Part shown: positions 38,307 through 45,822 of the stretch, piece by piece
Layout: every line of letters begins with the position of its first letter
How positions within the stretch are numbered: position 1 is the stretch's first letter
Source: Bifidobacterium simiarum
GTDB lineage: Bacteria; Actinomycetota; Actinomycetes; Actinomycetales; Bifidobacteriaceae
DNA length: 45,822 nt
NCBI RefSeq assembly: GCF_002802905.1
Contig: NZ_PEBK01000014.1
Span: forward strand, 1-45,822
Direction of reading: 5' to 3'
Notes under the pieces: generated by a model
The model's input: the letters and a program-made list of their open reading frames with translations, nothing else
The model's database searches: none
What the model was told of the DNA's origin: nothing
Made by a program: the position numbers and the translations under genes

Positions 38307-39605
38307 TCATCGGTAATCGGCCGAGTTCAGCGTACGGATGCCGCTGACCACCACCTTGGTGTCCTCCGAACCGAGTCTGGTGCCGTCCTTCGCATGGAAC
38401 ACCGAACCCTCGTCCAGCACGCGCACGCTGAGCTGATAGTCGCCGGTCTCCAGCAGCGGGCCGATGAACATCGCGCCGTTGTAGCGCGTGGGCGCATAGA
38501 ACGTGAACGGCTGCGACAGCACCGGAATGCCCCGGCTGTCGGTGATCTCCACGTTCGCGTAGCCGCCGTGGCAGGATGCGGAACCGAGGATCACCACACG
38601 GCCCTCGCCGTCGATGTCGAACGGCAGACGGATCTCCTCGCCCACATGGTTCGAATTCAGCTTCGCCGGAATCAGATGGCCGCTGAGCAGCACCTGCGTG
38701 GCCGAACGAGGATCCCACGCCGGCCAGTACTCGGGAATCGACAGGGTCGTGCCCTTCGCGGCCATCGGCAGCATGACCAGCGAGGCGGCGGACGCCTGAT
38801 GCGGGTACGACCAGCGGTCGCCGATGTACACCGGCACCGTGGAGCCGTCGGCCATCCTCAGCGGGAACACGTAAGCGCACTGGGAGTTCCAGGTGCGCGT
38901 GCCCTCCGGGGCGAACGTGCCCTGGGCCGTCCACGGTCCGTCGATGGACGTGGCGCTGTAATAGTAGTTCTCATTGCTGTCCCACGCGGTCTTGCCCGAG
39001 AACAGCGCGAAATACGTGTCGTCGATCTTGGTGAGCACGGGGGAGGAGCTGCCCGGAGCCATGCCCTTGACCACCAGCTCGGCGGCCGACGTGTAGTCGT
39101 CGGACAGGCGATAGATATCACCCTCGCAGAACACCGCGTAGGCGGTGCCGTCCTCCTCCTGGAACAGACCGAGATCGCCCTTGCGCAGCGGCGCCTCCTC
39201 ATACTCGAACGCGCCCAGCAGCTTGTACTCGCCGTTGACCGAATCGCTCACCGCCACGCAGGTGATCGGATCGGTGTGCTTCTTGTTGTCGGTGCGGGCC
39301 AGCAGCACGTACTTGCCGGTCTTCGGATTCCTCAGCACCTTCGCGCGCGAACCGATGCGACGCGGGCCGAGCAGGGAGGTCTCCTCGGTCTGCGGGGCGA
39401 GGATGATGCGCTCGAAATGCCAGTGGGCCAGATCATCGGATGAATAGCAGGCGAACCCGCCGAAGCCGTTTCCGTCGTCGGTCTTGCGCTCGCCGATGAG
39501 CCAGTAGCGTCCCCCGTCCTCGATGATGGAGGCGCCGTGTGCGTTTACCGTGTGCCGTTCGTCGTCGAACCAAGGCACACCATTGAAAATAATTGGTGTT
39601 TCCAT
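38307..39605 (-). CDS. GH43-type beta-propeller glycosidase
   Basis: A 432-aa enzyme with no signal peptide, so intracellular. The five-bladed GH43 pattern is visible: AHGASIIEDGGRYWLIGE (catalytic-base blade), GSRAKVLRNPKTGKYVLLA, GDLGLFQEEDGTAYAV, and a C-terminal beta-sandwich domain. The AHGASI and GSRAKV blocks are closest, by memory, to exo-beta-1,3-galactanases of GH43 subfamily 24; arabinan- or xylan-acting relatives are the alternative. The ATG at 39605 has a -10-like TAGAGT 7 nt upstream and no ribosome site at normal spacing, so the mRNA may be leaderless. Divergent from the transporter at 39769. Confidence 0.82.
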   Translation of the reverse strand: METPIIFNGVPWFDDERHTVNAHGASIIEDGGRYWLIGERKTDDGNGFGGFACYSSDDLAHWHFERIILAPQTEETSLLGPRRIGSRAKVLRNPKTGKYVLLARTDNKKHTDPITCVAVSDSVNGEYKLLGAFEYEEAPLRKGDLGLFQEEDGTAYAVFCEGDIYRLSDDYTSAAELVVKGMAPGSSSPVLTKIDDTYFALFSGKTAWDSNENYYYSATSIDGPWTAQGTFAPEGTRTWNSQCAYVFPLRMADGSTVPVYIGDRWSYPHQASAASLVMLPMAAKGTTLSIPEYWPAWDPRSATQVLLSGHLIPAKLNSNHVGEEIRLPFDIDGEGRVVILGSASCHGGYANVEITDSRGIPVLSQPFTFYAPTRYNGAMFIGPLLETGDYQLSVRVLDEGSVFHAKDGTRLGSEDTKVVVSGIRTLNSADYR

Positions 39606-39768
39606 ACTCCCTACTCTAGAGCCGCGTGCGGATCGCCGTGTGATTTACACGTCGGAAAATAGGCAACAACGTTCGGAGAGCTTGCCGTTCGTGCGCGGAT
39701 CCTGCCGAACCGTGGCGAAAACGGCAACGATCCGGCGCGATATCGGTCGTCTGAGTATTCTTATCCGG
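39606..39768. promoter_or_regulatory. Divergent, apparently leaderless promoters of GH43 and GPH genes
   Basis: On the minus strand TAGAGT lies 7 nt before the GH43 ATG; on the plus strand TATTCT (39756-39761) lies 7 nt before the GTG of the transporter. Both fit the TANNNT-N7-start arrangement of leaderless actinobacterial genes. CGTGT-GATTT-ACACG (39637-39651) is a candidate operator between them. Confidence 0.5.
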
Positions 39769-41295
39769 GTGAACGAGAGAGCGACGAGGAAGATCAATCT
39801 GGCCAATGCCGTCGGATACGGCATCGCCGACTGCTACGGCGGCGGGGGACCGACCCTCACCGGCACGTATCTGGCCGTGTTCTGGACCCACTTCTGCGGA
39901 TTCGACATCAGCACGGCGCAGGGGATCATCGGCGGGGCCGCGGTGGCCAGCGCGGTGTGCGCGATCCTGTTCGGCCTGCTGTCCGAACGGTTCTACCTGT
40001 TCCGGCTGGGACGACGGTTCGGTCGCCGGCGCTTCTTCATCATGCTGTGCTCGCCGCTGGTGCTGGTCACCCTGCTCATGTGGGTGCCGGGCCTGCCCAA
40101 GCCGGTCTATTTCGCCATGTACGTGCTGTACATCGTGCTGCTGCAGATGTTCGGCGTCTGCTATGCGGCACTGCCCGGCGAGATGACCCGCGACTTCGCC
40201 GGCCGGTCCATGCTCTCCACCGTGCGTCTGCTGCTCAGCGGCATCTCCACCGCCGTCATTCCGATGTTCGCCAGCTGGGTGCTCACCCGGTTCGGCGAAA
40301 GCCACGCCTACTCGTATCAGCTCTTCGCCACGGTGGTGACGCTGTGCTTCTCCGTCGTGGCGTTCATCAGCTCCCGCGTCACCTGGGAGCTGACCCCCGA
40401 GGAGGCCGGATACGGCGAGGAGGAGCTGGCCCGTCGGCGTGCCGCGGCCCACCGTCGCACGCCGCGCGAACTCATGCAGGCGTTCGGCCGCGTGATCCGC
40501 GAATACGCCTCCACGTTCCGCATTGCCACGTTCCGCGTGCACATCACCCTGTACCTGATCTGCCTGACCCTGCAGGACATGTTCACGCAGACCTTCGTGT
40601 TCTTCGTGCTCTACGACTGGAACCGCACGGCCGCCTACGCCTCGCTGCTGCTGTCGCTGGCCGTGGTCGCCGAGGTGTTCAAGCCGCTGTGGGGCTGGCT
40701 GTTCATCCACATCGGCCCGAAGAACCTGTATGCGCTGTGCTACTGCGGCGCGCTGATCGGACTTGGCCTGCTGTTCCTCACCTGGCGTCTGGTCGGTGTG
40801 CTGCCGGACGGATGGTGGGTGGCGCTGTCGGTGGCGTCGTATCTGGTGTGGTGCGTGTTCCGCTCGCTGTCCGGCACCTTGCCGTGGCTGATCTTCCCGT
40901 TCATTCCCGACGTGGACATGATCGTGACCAAACGCAACCGCGCGTCGATCTTCTCCGGACTCACTACATTCCTGCGCTTCATCTGCACCGGCGTGGCGTC
41001 CATCGCCTGTGGATCGTTCCTTGCGATGACCGGCTTCGAGCCCAATCACTCGGGCGGCCAGAGCACGAGCGCGCAGATGGGCATCGCCTTCGTCTGCCTG
41101 GGATGGCTGGCCATCGGCTTTCTGGTGGCTCTGATCATCTCCCGGCGGTTCGCTCTCGACCAGCGTGGCGATCTGATCGTGCTCGGTGAGATCGACCGGC
41201 TGAAGAACGGCGGCGACAAGGCCGACGTGGATCCGCAGACCCGCGAGGTCGTCGAACGGCTTACCGGCGTGCCGTACGAGCAGTGCTGGCGGTGA
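39769..41295 (+). CDS. GPH-type sugar:cation symporter, MFS
   Basis: A 508-aa membrane protein with about twelve hydrophobic segments. GYGIADCYGGGGPTLTGTYLAVFWTHFCG opens helix 1-2, followed by LGRRFGRRRFFIM in loop 2-3 and, half-way, DWNRTAAYASLLLSLAVV; the C-terminal loop is long and charged. A GTG start at 39769 is favoured by the TATTCT box 7 nt upstream and by the family N-terminus; the longer frame upstream has no membrane part. It probably imports the oligosaccharide cut by the divergent GH43 enzyme, which lacks a signal peptide. TGA triplets recur after its stop (41314, 41328, 41342). Confidence 0.85.
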   Translation: MNERATRKINLANAVGYGIADCYGGGGPTLTGTYLAVFWTHFCGFDISTAQGIIGGAAVASAVCAILFGLLSERFYLFRLGRRFGRRRFFIMLCSPLVLVTLLMWVPGLPKPVYFAMYVLYIVLLQMFGVCYAALPGEMTRDFAGRSMLSTVRLLLSGISTAVIPMFASWVLTRFGESHAYSYQLFATVVTLCFSVVAFISSRVTWELTPEEAGYGEEELARRRAAAHRRTPRELMQAFGRVIREYASTFRIATFRVHITLYLICLTLQDMFTQTFVFFVLYDWNRTAAYASLLLSLAVVAEVFKPLWGWLFIHIGPKNLYALCYCGALIGLGLLFLTWRLVGVLPDGWWVALSVASYLVWCVFRSLSGTLPWLIFPFIPDVDMIVTKRNRASIFSGLTTFLRFICTGVASIACGSFLAMTGFEPNHSGGQSTSAQMGIAFVCLGWLAIGFLVALIISRRFALDQRGDLIVLGEIDRLKNGGDKADVDPQTREVVERLTGVPYEQCWR

Positions 41296-41390
41296 GTGGA
41301 CGACTGGGCTGGCTGATCGGCTGGGGCTGATATGCCGGGGCTGAATGACCGACGGGGCGGGCTGGGCTGTCGGGCTGAGCCGATCGGCCG

Positions 41391-41705
41391 TCAGTCCAGA
41401 TGGAAGACCTCGCGCAGATCCTCGCATACCGGGGAATTGTCGGGATTCGTCTCCATCACCGGAGCCATGAAATCCCACCACTTGCGGTTGATCGGGGTGT
41501 CGGCCGACTGCGCCCAGCGATCCTCGCTCTCCACCTCGATGTAGCCGAACAGCGTGTTCGTCTCGGCGTCGAAGGCGATCGTGTAGTTGCGGCCGCCGTA
41601 TTCGTGGATCATCGCCTTCATCTCGGGCCACAGTTCGTGGTGCCGCCGGGCGTACTCCTCCACCATGCCGGGGTACAGGTGCATCTTGAAGGTCTTGCGG
41701 ATCAT
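41391..41705 (-). CDS. rhaM: L-rhamnose mutarotase
   Basis: A 104-aa enzyme that interconverts alpha and beta L-rhamnopyranose. The RhaM pattern is clear: FKMHLYPGMVEEYARRHHELWPEM, YTIAFDAETNTLFGYIEVE, and KWWDFMAPVM. Catalytic His and Tyr positions are present. AAAGGAGG lies 5 nt before the ATG. It is downstream of the AraC regulator on the same strand. Other rhamnose genes (isomerase, kinase, aldolase) are not in the window. Confidence 0.93.
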   Translation of the reverse strand: MIRKTFKMHLYPGMVEEYARRHHELWPEMKAMIHEYGGRNYTIAFDAETNTLFGYIEVESEDRWAQSADTPINRKWWDFMAPVMETNPDNSPVCEDLREVFHLD

Positions 41706-41742
41706 GGTTCCTCCTTTGGAATCCCTGGGATCTGGCTCGATC

Positions 41743-41775
41743 GGCTGACGTTGCCGTCGGGCTGACGTTGCCGTC
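41743..41775. repeat. 17-nt tandem direct repeat
   Basis: GGCTGACGTTGCCGTC occurs at 41743-41758 and 41760-41775. It lies between rhaM and the AraC gene, outside any coding sequence. Confidence 0.8.
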
Positions 41776-41881
41776 TACCGGAATCGTAGGCGGGGCGATC
41801 CTGTGCGTTCGGGAGGAAACATGCCGGGGATTGACCGCCGGCTATCCGATGTTGCGATCCGATACCATTCCGGGGGTGCGG

Positions 41882-42805
41882 CTACTCGTGCGGGGCGAAA
41901 TGCACCACGCCGGCGTTGTCGCTTTCCCGGAGGAACTCCTTGGTCGTCATATGGAACTCCTGCTTGAAGCAGCGCAGGAAATGCGTGTACGAGGAGAATC
42001 CGCACTGCTTGTAGATGTTCTGCGCGCTGCCGTAGGAGCGCAGCAGCTCCTTGGACTTCAGCAGACGCTTCTTGACGATGAACTCGTGCAGGTTGAGGCC
42101 GGTGCTCTTCTTGAACTGGCGGGAAAGATAGTACTTGTTGATGAAGAAGCGGTCGGCGATCGCGTCGAGGGACAGGTCGTCGTTGAGATGCTCGGAGATG
42201 TACTCCATCACGTTGGTGATGAGCGCCGACATCGGCTTGGAATGCGGGACCACGTCGGTGCCGCCGTCGGCCACGGCGCGGTTGAGATCCACCATGAAGT
42301 CCAGGAACTTGCGCTCGTACTCCAGATCGGAGCCGTAGGAGTCGTCCGGCTCCTGATCGAGCAGATCGATGTGACGGCGCAGATCCGCCGGATCCATCTT
42401 GATGACGCGGCTGGTGGGCTTGCCGTTGCTTTCGAAGCAGGCGTTGAGGTTGGTGTGCGGCGTGGAGCGCGACTTGAGGAACTGCTCGCGCACGTAGATG
42501 TACGCGCGCTCGTAATACTGGCTGGACTGGCGCACGATGTTGTGCAGGTCGTTGCTGTGGGCGAACGTCACCGTGCCCGCTTCGGTGGTGTATTCGCTGC
42601 CGCCCAGATGGAACAGGCCGGTGCCCTGCAGCACGAGATTGATCTCATGGAAGTCGTGGTAGTGCAGCTGCGCATGTTCGATGACCTGCGAGTCGACGTG
42701 ATAGATCTCGAACCGGTCGGAGATCATCTCATTGACGATGACCGCGCGTTGCGGCCGATCCTCCCGTACCTGATGCAGCTGCTGGGTCTGCTGGATCGAT
42801 GTCAT
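41882..42805 (-). CDS. AraC-family transcriptional regulator
   Basis: A 307-aa activator-type regulator. Residues about 30-115 form the cupin sensor domain (HYHDFHEINLVLQGTGLFHLGG). The C-terminal part has two helix-turn-helix units: LSLDAIADRFFINKYYLSRQFKKSTGLNLHEFI and YKQCGFSSYTHFLRCFKQEF. It is followed by rhaM and diverges from the sugar isomerase, so it probably senses rhamnose or a related sugar and activates both. GGGGGG precedes the ATG at 42805 by 4 nt. Confidence 0.92.
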   Translation of the reverse strand: MTSIQQTQQLHQVREDRPQRAVIVNEMISDRFEIYHVDSQVIEHAQLHYHDFHEINLVLQGTGLFHLGGSEYTTEAGTVTFAHSNDLHNIVRQSSQYYERAYIYVREQFLKSRSTPHTNLNACFESNGKPTSRVIKMDPADLRRHIDLLDQEPDDSYGSDLEYERKFLDFMVDLNRAVADGGTDVVPHSKPMSALITNVMEYISEHLNDDLSLDAIADRFFINKYYLSRQFKKSTGLNLHEFIVKKRLLKSKELLRSYGSAQNIYKQCGFSSYTHFLRCFKQEFHMTTKEFLRESDNAGVVHFAPHE

Positions 42806-43011
42806 GATACCCCCCGATCGCTGGAAGCCACCCTGCCGACGTCGTCGTCCAACGGTGCGATTCCATTTCTATCTCACCTTCTCAGTGTAGTGGAGAGGGA
42901 GCAAAAAAACGAAGATAATGTGCAAAAACTGTTGGTAAAGACTGTTTGTTCTTGGGGTGTTTCTGCCTATGGTTGCGATGACGATGCGAGACGATCGAAA
43001 GGCGGTGCGGC
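42806..43011. promoter_or_regulatory. AT-rich divergent control region, AraC / sugar isomerase
   Basis: 206 bp, much more AT-rich than the rest. AAACTGTT (42926-42933) and AGACTGTTT (42939-42947) form a direct repeat of ACTGTT with a 13-bp period, the form expected of AraC-type sites. No other gene is seen here. Confidence 0.5.
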
Positions 43012-43848
43012 ATGATCAACTTCGGAGCGCGAGGTCATGACGTGACTTGGGCGGATACTCCTGAACTGCTGGCGCAGGGGCTGGACGGATACGGCGTGCA
43101 TAACGTGCAGCTGGCGTTGCCGAGGCAGTTCCCGGACCTCGCCGACCGGATCAATCCCGGCATGGGCATGTACTTCCGTCGCGTGCTGGGGGAGCGGGGC
43201 GTGGACATCGCCGTGCTGGGATGCTATATCAATATGACGCATCCTGATCCGGACTCGCGCGAAGCCGCGCTGCGCCGGTTCGAGGCGTATCTGGCCAATG
43301 CGCGGTTCTTCGGCGCCCCGGTGGTGGCCAGCGAGACCGGCTCCGTGGACGCCGCTCCGGGACGGTTCACCGAGGAGAACTTCACCGAGGCGATGTATCA
43401 GGAATCGCTGGCCTCGGTGCGACGTCTGGTGGACTTCGGTGCCCGGTTCGGCACCATCGTGGGCGTGGAGCCGGGGGCGAACCATCCGATCTACGACATC
43501 GCCACCACCGAGCGTCTGCTGGCCGACGTGGACTCGCCGTATCTGGGCATCGTCTTCGATCCGACCGCATACACGGCGCCGGACGGGCGCACCGTGCATG
43601 ACGGGGATCAGGTGGAGATCACGCATAAGGCGCTTAAGGCCTTCGGCGAGCGGATCGTCGCCGTGCACATCGACGACTTCACCGTGGGTGAGGACGGGCT
43701 GCATCGCTGCAATGTGGATGAAGGCGTGATGGACGTGCGCGGCGTGCTGGAGGCCGTGAGCGCCGCCCTGCCGTATGTGCCGGTCATTCTCGAGGAGACC
43801 CGGGATGAGGCCATCGCCCGGACCGTGCGTCGGTATGGTGCGTTGTAA
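43012..43848 (+). CDS. Sugar phosphate isomerase/epimerase-like TIM-barrel enzyme
   Basis: A 278-aa protein of the xylose-isomerase-like (AP-endonuclease 2) superfamily. Barrel strands with metal-binding residues are visible: ETGSVD, VGVEPGANHP (Glu), LGIVFDPTAYT (Asp), AVHIDDFTVG (His/Asp) and VILEET (Glu). Start at 43012 after AAAGGCGG. It diverges from the AraC regulator. Epimerisation of a keto sugar or isomerisation of a sugar acid would fit; the exact substrate is unknown. Confidence 0.85.
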   Translation: MINFGARGHDVTWADTPELLAQGLDGYGVHNVQLALPRQFPDLADRINPGMGMYFRRVLGERGVDIAVLGCYINMTHPDPDSREAALRRFEAYLANARFFGAPVVASETGSVDAAPGRFTEENFTEAMYQESLASVRRLVDFGARFGTIVGVEPGANHPIYDIATTERLLADVDSPYLGIVFDPTAYTAPDGRTVHDGDQVEITHKALKAFGERIVAVHIDDFTVGEDGLHRCNVDEGVMDVRGVLEAVSAALPYVPVILEETRDEAIARTVRRYGAL

Positions 43849-43933
43849 GCGGAGCGGATGTGATCGGATTGATGGCGGAGTGTGTGCGGGCGGTATGCCG
43901 TCGTTTGGTGCGAAGGTGTGAATAAGACCGTTA

Positions 43934-43972
43934 TTGTCCACAATCGGGGATGTGAGGACGGAGTTATCCACA
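43934..43972 (+). other. Two DnaA-box-like 9-mers
   Basis: TTGTCCACA (43934-43942) and TTATCCACA (43964-43972), same orientation, 30 bp apart. The second equals the DnaA consensus. No origin genes (dnaA, dnaN) are nearby, so a secondary DnaA site is the best reading. Confidence 0.5.
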
Positions 43973-44053
43973 CTGGTCGGACGAGAACAGTCCGTTCGCG
44001 CACATACTGCGATATCGCTTCATCTTCAGTGCTATGCGTCGTATGGTCGCCAT

Positions 44054-45052
44054 ATGGAAATGTCACAGGATATGAAAGCAGGGCGGATTCCGGCGACGCC
44101 ATACATGGAAGTGGTGTTGGCGGAGCGACGTAGGGAAGCCATTCGGTCATGCACGGAGGTCGCCCGACGGGTTGGGGCCGGGGTGCTGTTCGGCATGCAG
44201 ACGGCATTGATGCTGCAATCGATTCCGCTTCCTGAACATTGCGATCTGGATGATTCGGTTCTGCATACCGTAGTGGGGGCGGGTGGGAAACGAGTACGTG
44301 GGCGAGGTGTGCAGGCGCATGTCTGGAAAGGGTATGAGCGTGGTGCCTTCGTTCGCGTCAATCAGTATGTGTACGCGCTGAATGCCATGCACGCGTGGGC
44401 ACAGCTCGCCCCTCATATCGCATTCGATGAGTTGGTTGTGCTGGCGAATTCGGTCATCACCGCGCTTTCCGAGAAGAATTCGGGGAATGCGGGGGCAGGG
44501 GGACGGAATGTCGTGCAGGGGTCTGTCTTGGATCATGATGGTCCAGCGAAATCGGTATATGGGGAATTCTGCGAGTTTCTGGATCGTCGCGAGCGTTTTG
44601 CCGGAGTGAGGAATTGCCGTCTGGCGCTGAGATTGTGTCGTGGTGGTGTCCGTTCTCCGATGGAATCTCGGACGTATCTTTCGCTGATGAGCCATGGCGT
44701 GCCTGTTCCGCAGATCAACTTCATCGTTCCTGGGATGACGTTTCGTTCGAAGGTGCCGATGACCGTGGATCTGGCGTGGCCGGAGCTGAAGGTGGCGGTC
44801 GAATATGACGGCGACCAGCATCGGACAGACAAGGCGCAGTGGCGGCGTGATCAGGAGAAGCGGGAGCTGCTCAGAAGCCGTGGATGGATCGTGGTCATCG
44901 TCACCGCTGATGATCTGCGTGATGACGATGCCCGCGCCGCGTTGGCGTTTCGGGTGAGTCGATATCTCGTCAAACGTGGGGCGAAGTTCGAATTTTCCGT
45001 GACCGCCGTGCCTTTGCTCGAGCTGGCGAAGAGAACTGCCGCGATACGGTGA
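44054..45052 (+). CDS. DUF559 / Vsr-like nuclease-fold protein
   Basis: A protein of about 332 aa. The C-terminal third has VPMTVDLAWPELKVAVEYDGDQHRTDKAQWRRDQEKRELLRSRGWIVVIVTADD, the DUF559 / very-short-patch-repair endonuclease fold with Asp, Glu-Tyr-Asp-Gly and His at the expected places. The N-terminal part is helical and unfamiliar, with a V-rich region (GVQAHVWKGYERGAFVRVNQYVYALNA). Start at 44054 is a choice among ATG at 44054, 44060 and 44072; none has a good ribosome site. In Actinobacteria such genes are common and of unknown role. Confidence 0.75.
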   Translation: MEMSQDMKAGRIPATPYMEVVLAERRREAIRSCTEVARRVGAGVLFGMQTALMLQSIPLPEHCDLDDSVLHTVVGAGGKRVRGRGVQAHVWKGYERGAFVRVNQYVYALNAMHAWAQLAPHIAFDELVVLANSVITALSEKNSGNAGAGGRNVVQGSVLDHDGPAKSVYGEFCEFLDRRERFAGVRNCRLALRLCRGGVRSPMESRTYLSLMSHGVPVPQINFIVPGMTFRSKVPMTVDLAWPELKVAVEYDGDQHRTDKAQWRRDQEKRELLRSRGWIVVIVTADDLRDDDARAALAFRVSRYLVKRGAKFEFSVTAVPLLELAKRTAAIR

Positions 45053-45141
45053 TGGCTGGTGTGTGGTTTGGTGGGGTGCGGAATGGGGATGATCGCGGAA
45101 TACCGGGATCGGCGGTGATTGGGTATTCCGTGGCGGGAGCC

Positions 45142-45337
45142 ATGTCAGGGAGGGTGGAGATCAGGGAAGATCAATGTTCCCTGTCGGGTGGTCGTGGCAG
45201 GGAATGGGAATACCGGCCGGGACCGTGTTCCCCGACACGATCCCGTGGCAGGGAACACGGCCTGCCGGGGAAACGGCGATCCCGTGCCGGGAATCGCCGG
45301 CATGACGATCGACGGACCGTTGGGATTCCAACGGTCC
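45142..45337. repeat. Hairpin repeat array, locus 3
   Basis: A run of hairpins: TTCCCTGTC / GGCAGGGAA (45177-45204), GTGTTCCCCGACACG / CGTGGCAGGGAACAC (45225-45258, two mismatches), CGGCGATCCCG / CGGGAATCGCCG (45274-45299) and GGACCGTTGG / CCAACGGTCC (45314-45337). The first two are 51 nt apart and share GTGGCAGGGAA with loci 1 and 2. Further degenerate copies run to 45480. No gene is supported between 45053 and 45748. Confidence 0.75.
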
Positions 45338-45618
45338 GGCGTGACATGGAGCGTCATGGTCATGGCACGGAACGAGACCATGCGACGTCGGTCCATCGCC
45401 TGCCATGGAAACGTGGCACGGAACGACGGGGACCGGCGGTGTTGACGTTCCGTGGCGGTCAGGTGCGGCAGGGGACACCGTGATCGCGGGAACCTGTGTT
45501 CAGTGACAGGGGGCGTGCGGCAGGGAGTAAAAATGACCTATGAGGATCGTGTTCCCGGCCAGTGACATGGCACGAACAAGTGCTTCGCATGCTTTGGGGT
45601 GAATATCGAATATGACAA

Positions 45619-45647
45619 CACCCCGTCGGAGGAGAGACGACGGGGTG
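45619..45647 (-). terminator. Hairpin, possible terminator of the right-edge gene
   Basis: A perfect 10-bp stem, CACCCCGTCG and CGACGGGGTG, 9-nt loop, 102 nt past the stop of the minus-strand gene at the right edge; on that strand TTGTCAT follows it. Confidence 0.55.
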
Positions 45648-45748
45648 CGAGAGCCGGAAAGCACGGTCTTCGCCGAATCCGGATTGTTGATCGGCGAGGA
45701 CCATGGTGGGAAATTGCTGTGGTGCGGGGCCTGTTGTTTGTTCGGGTG

Positions 45749-45822
45749 CTAGTCGGTGAGGCTGAGGACGTAGTCCCTGATCTCGCCGGGCCGGGCGTGC
45801 GCCTCGAACAGCTCGCGGAAAC
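45749..45822 (-). CDS. C-terminal end of an unidentified protein (partial), twin of the left-edge gene
   Basis: The last 23 codons (FRELFEAHARPGEI, then RDYVLSLTD and TAG). The final ten codons and 3 nt beyond the stop are identical to 1-35 in inverted orientation. Both genes read into the window. Family not recognised. Confidence 0.6.
   Translation of the reverse strand, partial: FRELFEAHARPGEIRDYVLSLTD

Noticed and set aside
43934-43972. Chromosomal replication origin
   Set aside because: Only two DnaA-type boxes, no dnaA/dnaN genes and no AT-rich unwinding region.
44054-45052. Restriction endonuclease of an R-M system
   Set aside because: The fold is DUF559/Vsr-like, but no methyltransferase gene is near, so no R-M system is claimed.

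Overview
The window looks like chromosomal DNA of a high-GC Gram-positive, most likely a Bifidobacterium. The evidence is the GC-rich codon use, a T-box leader on ileS with the Actinobacterial architecture, AGGAGG-type ribosome sites, many LacI regulators next to GPH/MFS sugar transporters, GH43 and uronate genes, and an integrative element of the actinomycete (AICE) type. No 16S rRNA or other species marker is present, so the species is not assigned.

Layout. 1-2260: the C-terminal end of an unidentified gene, a GPH-type sugar transporter (minus), tRNA-Arg(TCT) and a block of palindromic intergenic repeats. 2270-9205: a sugar-acid cluster with a LacI regulator and its TATCGATA operators, a KduD-like SDR, an MHS-family H+ symporter, a D-2-hydroxyacid dehydrogenase and a DXS-like thiamine-diphosphate enzyme. 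9469-13679: a quinone-oxidoreductase-like MDR, an orphan MetN-like ATPase and purEK. 13814-14434: two paralogous 38-39 aa microproteins not previously assigned to a family by me, with their own promoter, operator and terminator. 14862-17754: a Fur-family regulator and a five-gene operon (tiny membrane protein, HTH, unknown, ADP-ribosylglycohydrolase, esterase).

17906-25122: tRNA-Pro(GGG) and a 7.1-kb AICE-like element bounded by a 37-bp duplication of the tRNA 3' end. It carries Xis, tyrosine integrase, a HUH rolling-circle Rep, a 108-aa protein, a TraB/FtsK-like translocase and a secreted CAP + InlB B-repeat + DUF5648 protein. 25123-29240: an accessory zone with immunity-like or unknown genes, a DUF3841 gene and two arrays of a 51-nt hairpin repeat. 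29239-32892: T-box and ileS. 33040-36356: uxaB-uxaA (tagaturonate reductase, altronate dehydratase). 36702-43848: a second LacI, a small conserved protein, a GH43 enzyme divergent from a GPH transporter, L-rhamnose mutarotase, an AraC regulator and a TIM-barrel sugar isomerase. 44054-45822: a DUF559 nuclease-like protein, a third hairpin array and the C-terminus of a second gene whose last 35 bp match the left end of the window in inverted orientation.

Together the catabolic genes point to use of plant cell-wall sugars rich in galactose, arabinose, rhamnose and uronic acids. The most unusual material is the 51-nt covarying hairpin repeats at three places, the microprotein pair, the very small AICE-like element, and a habit of echoing the stop codon in degenerate repeats just after genes.
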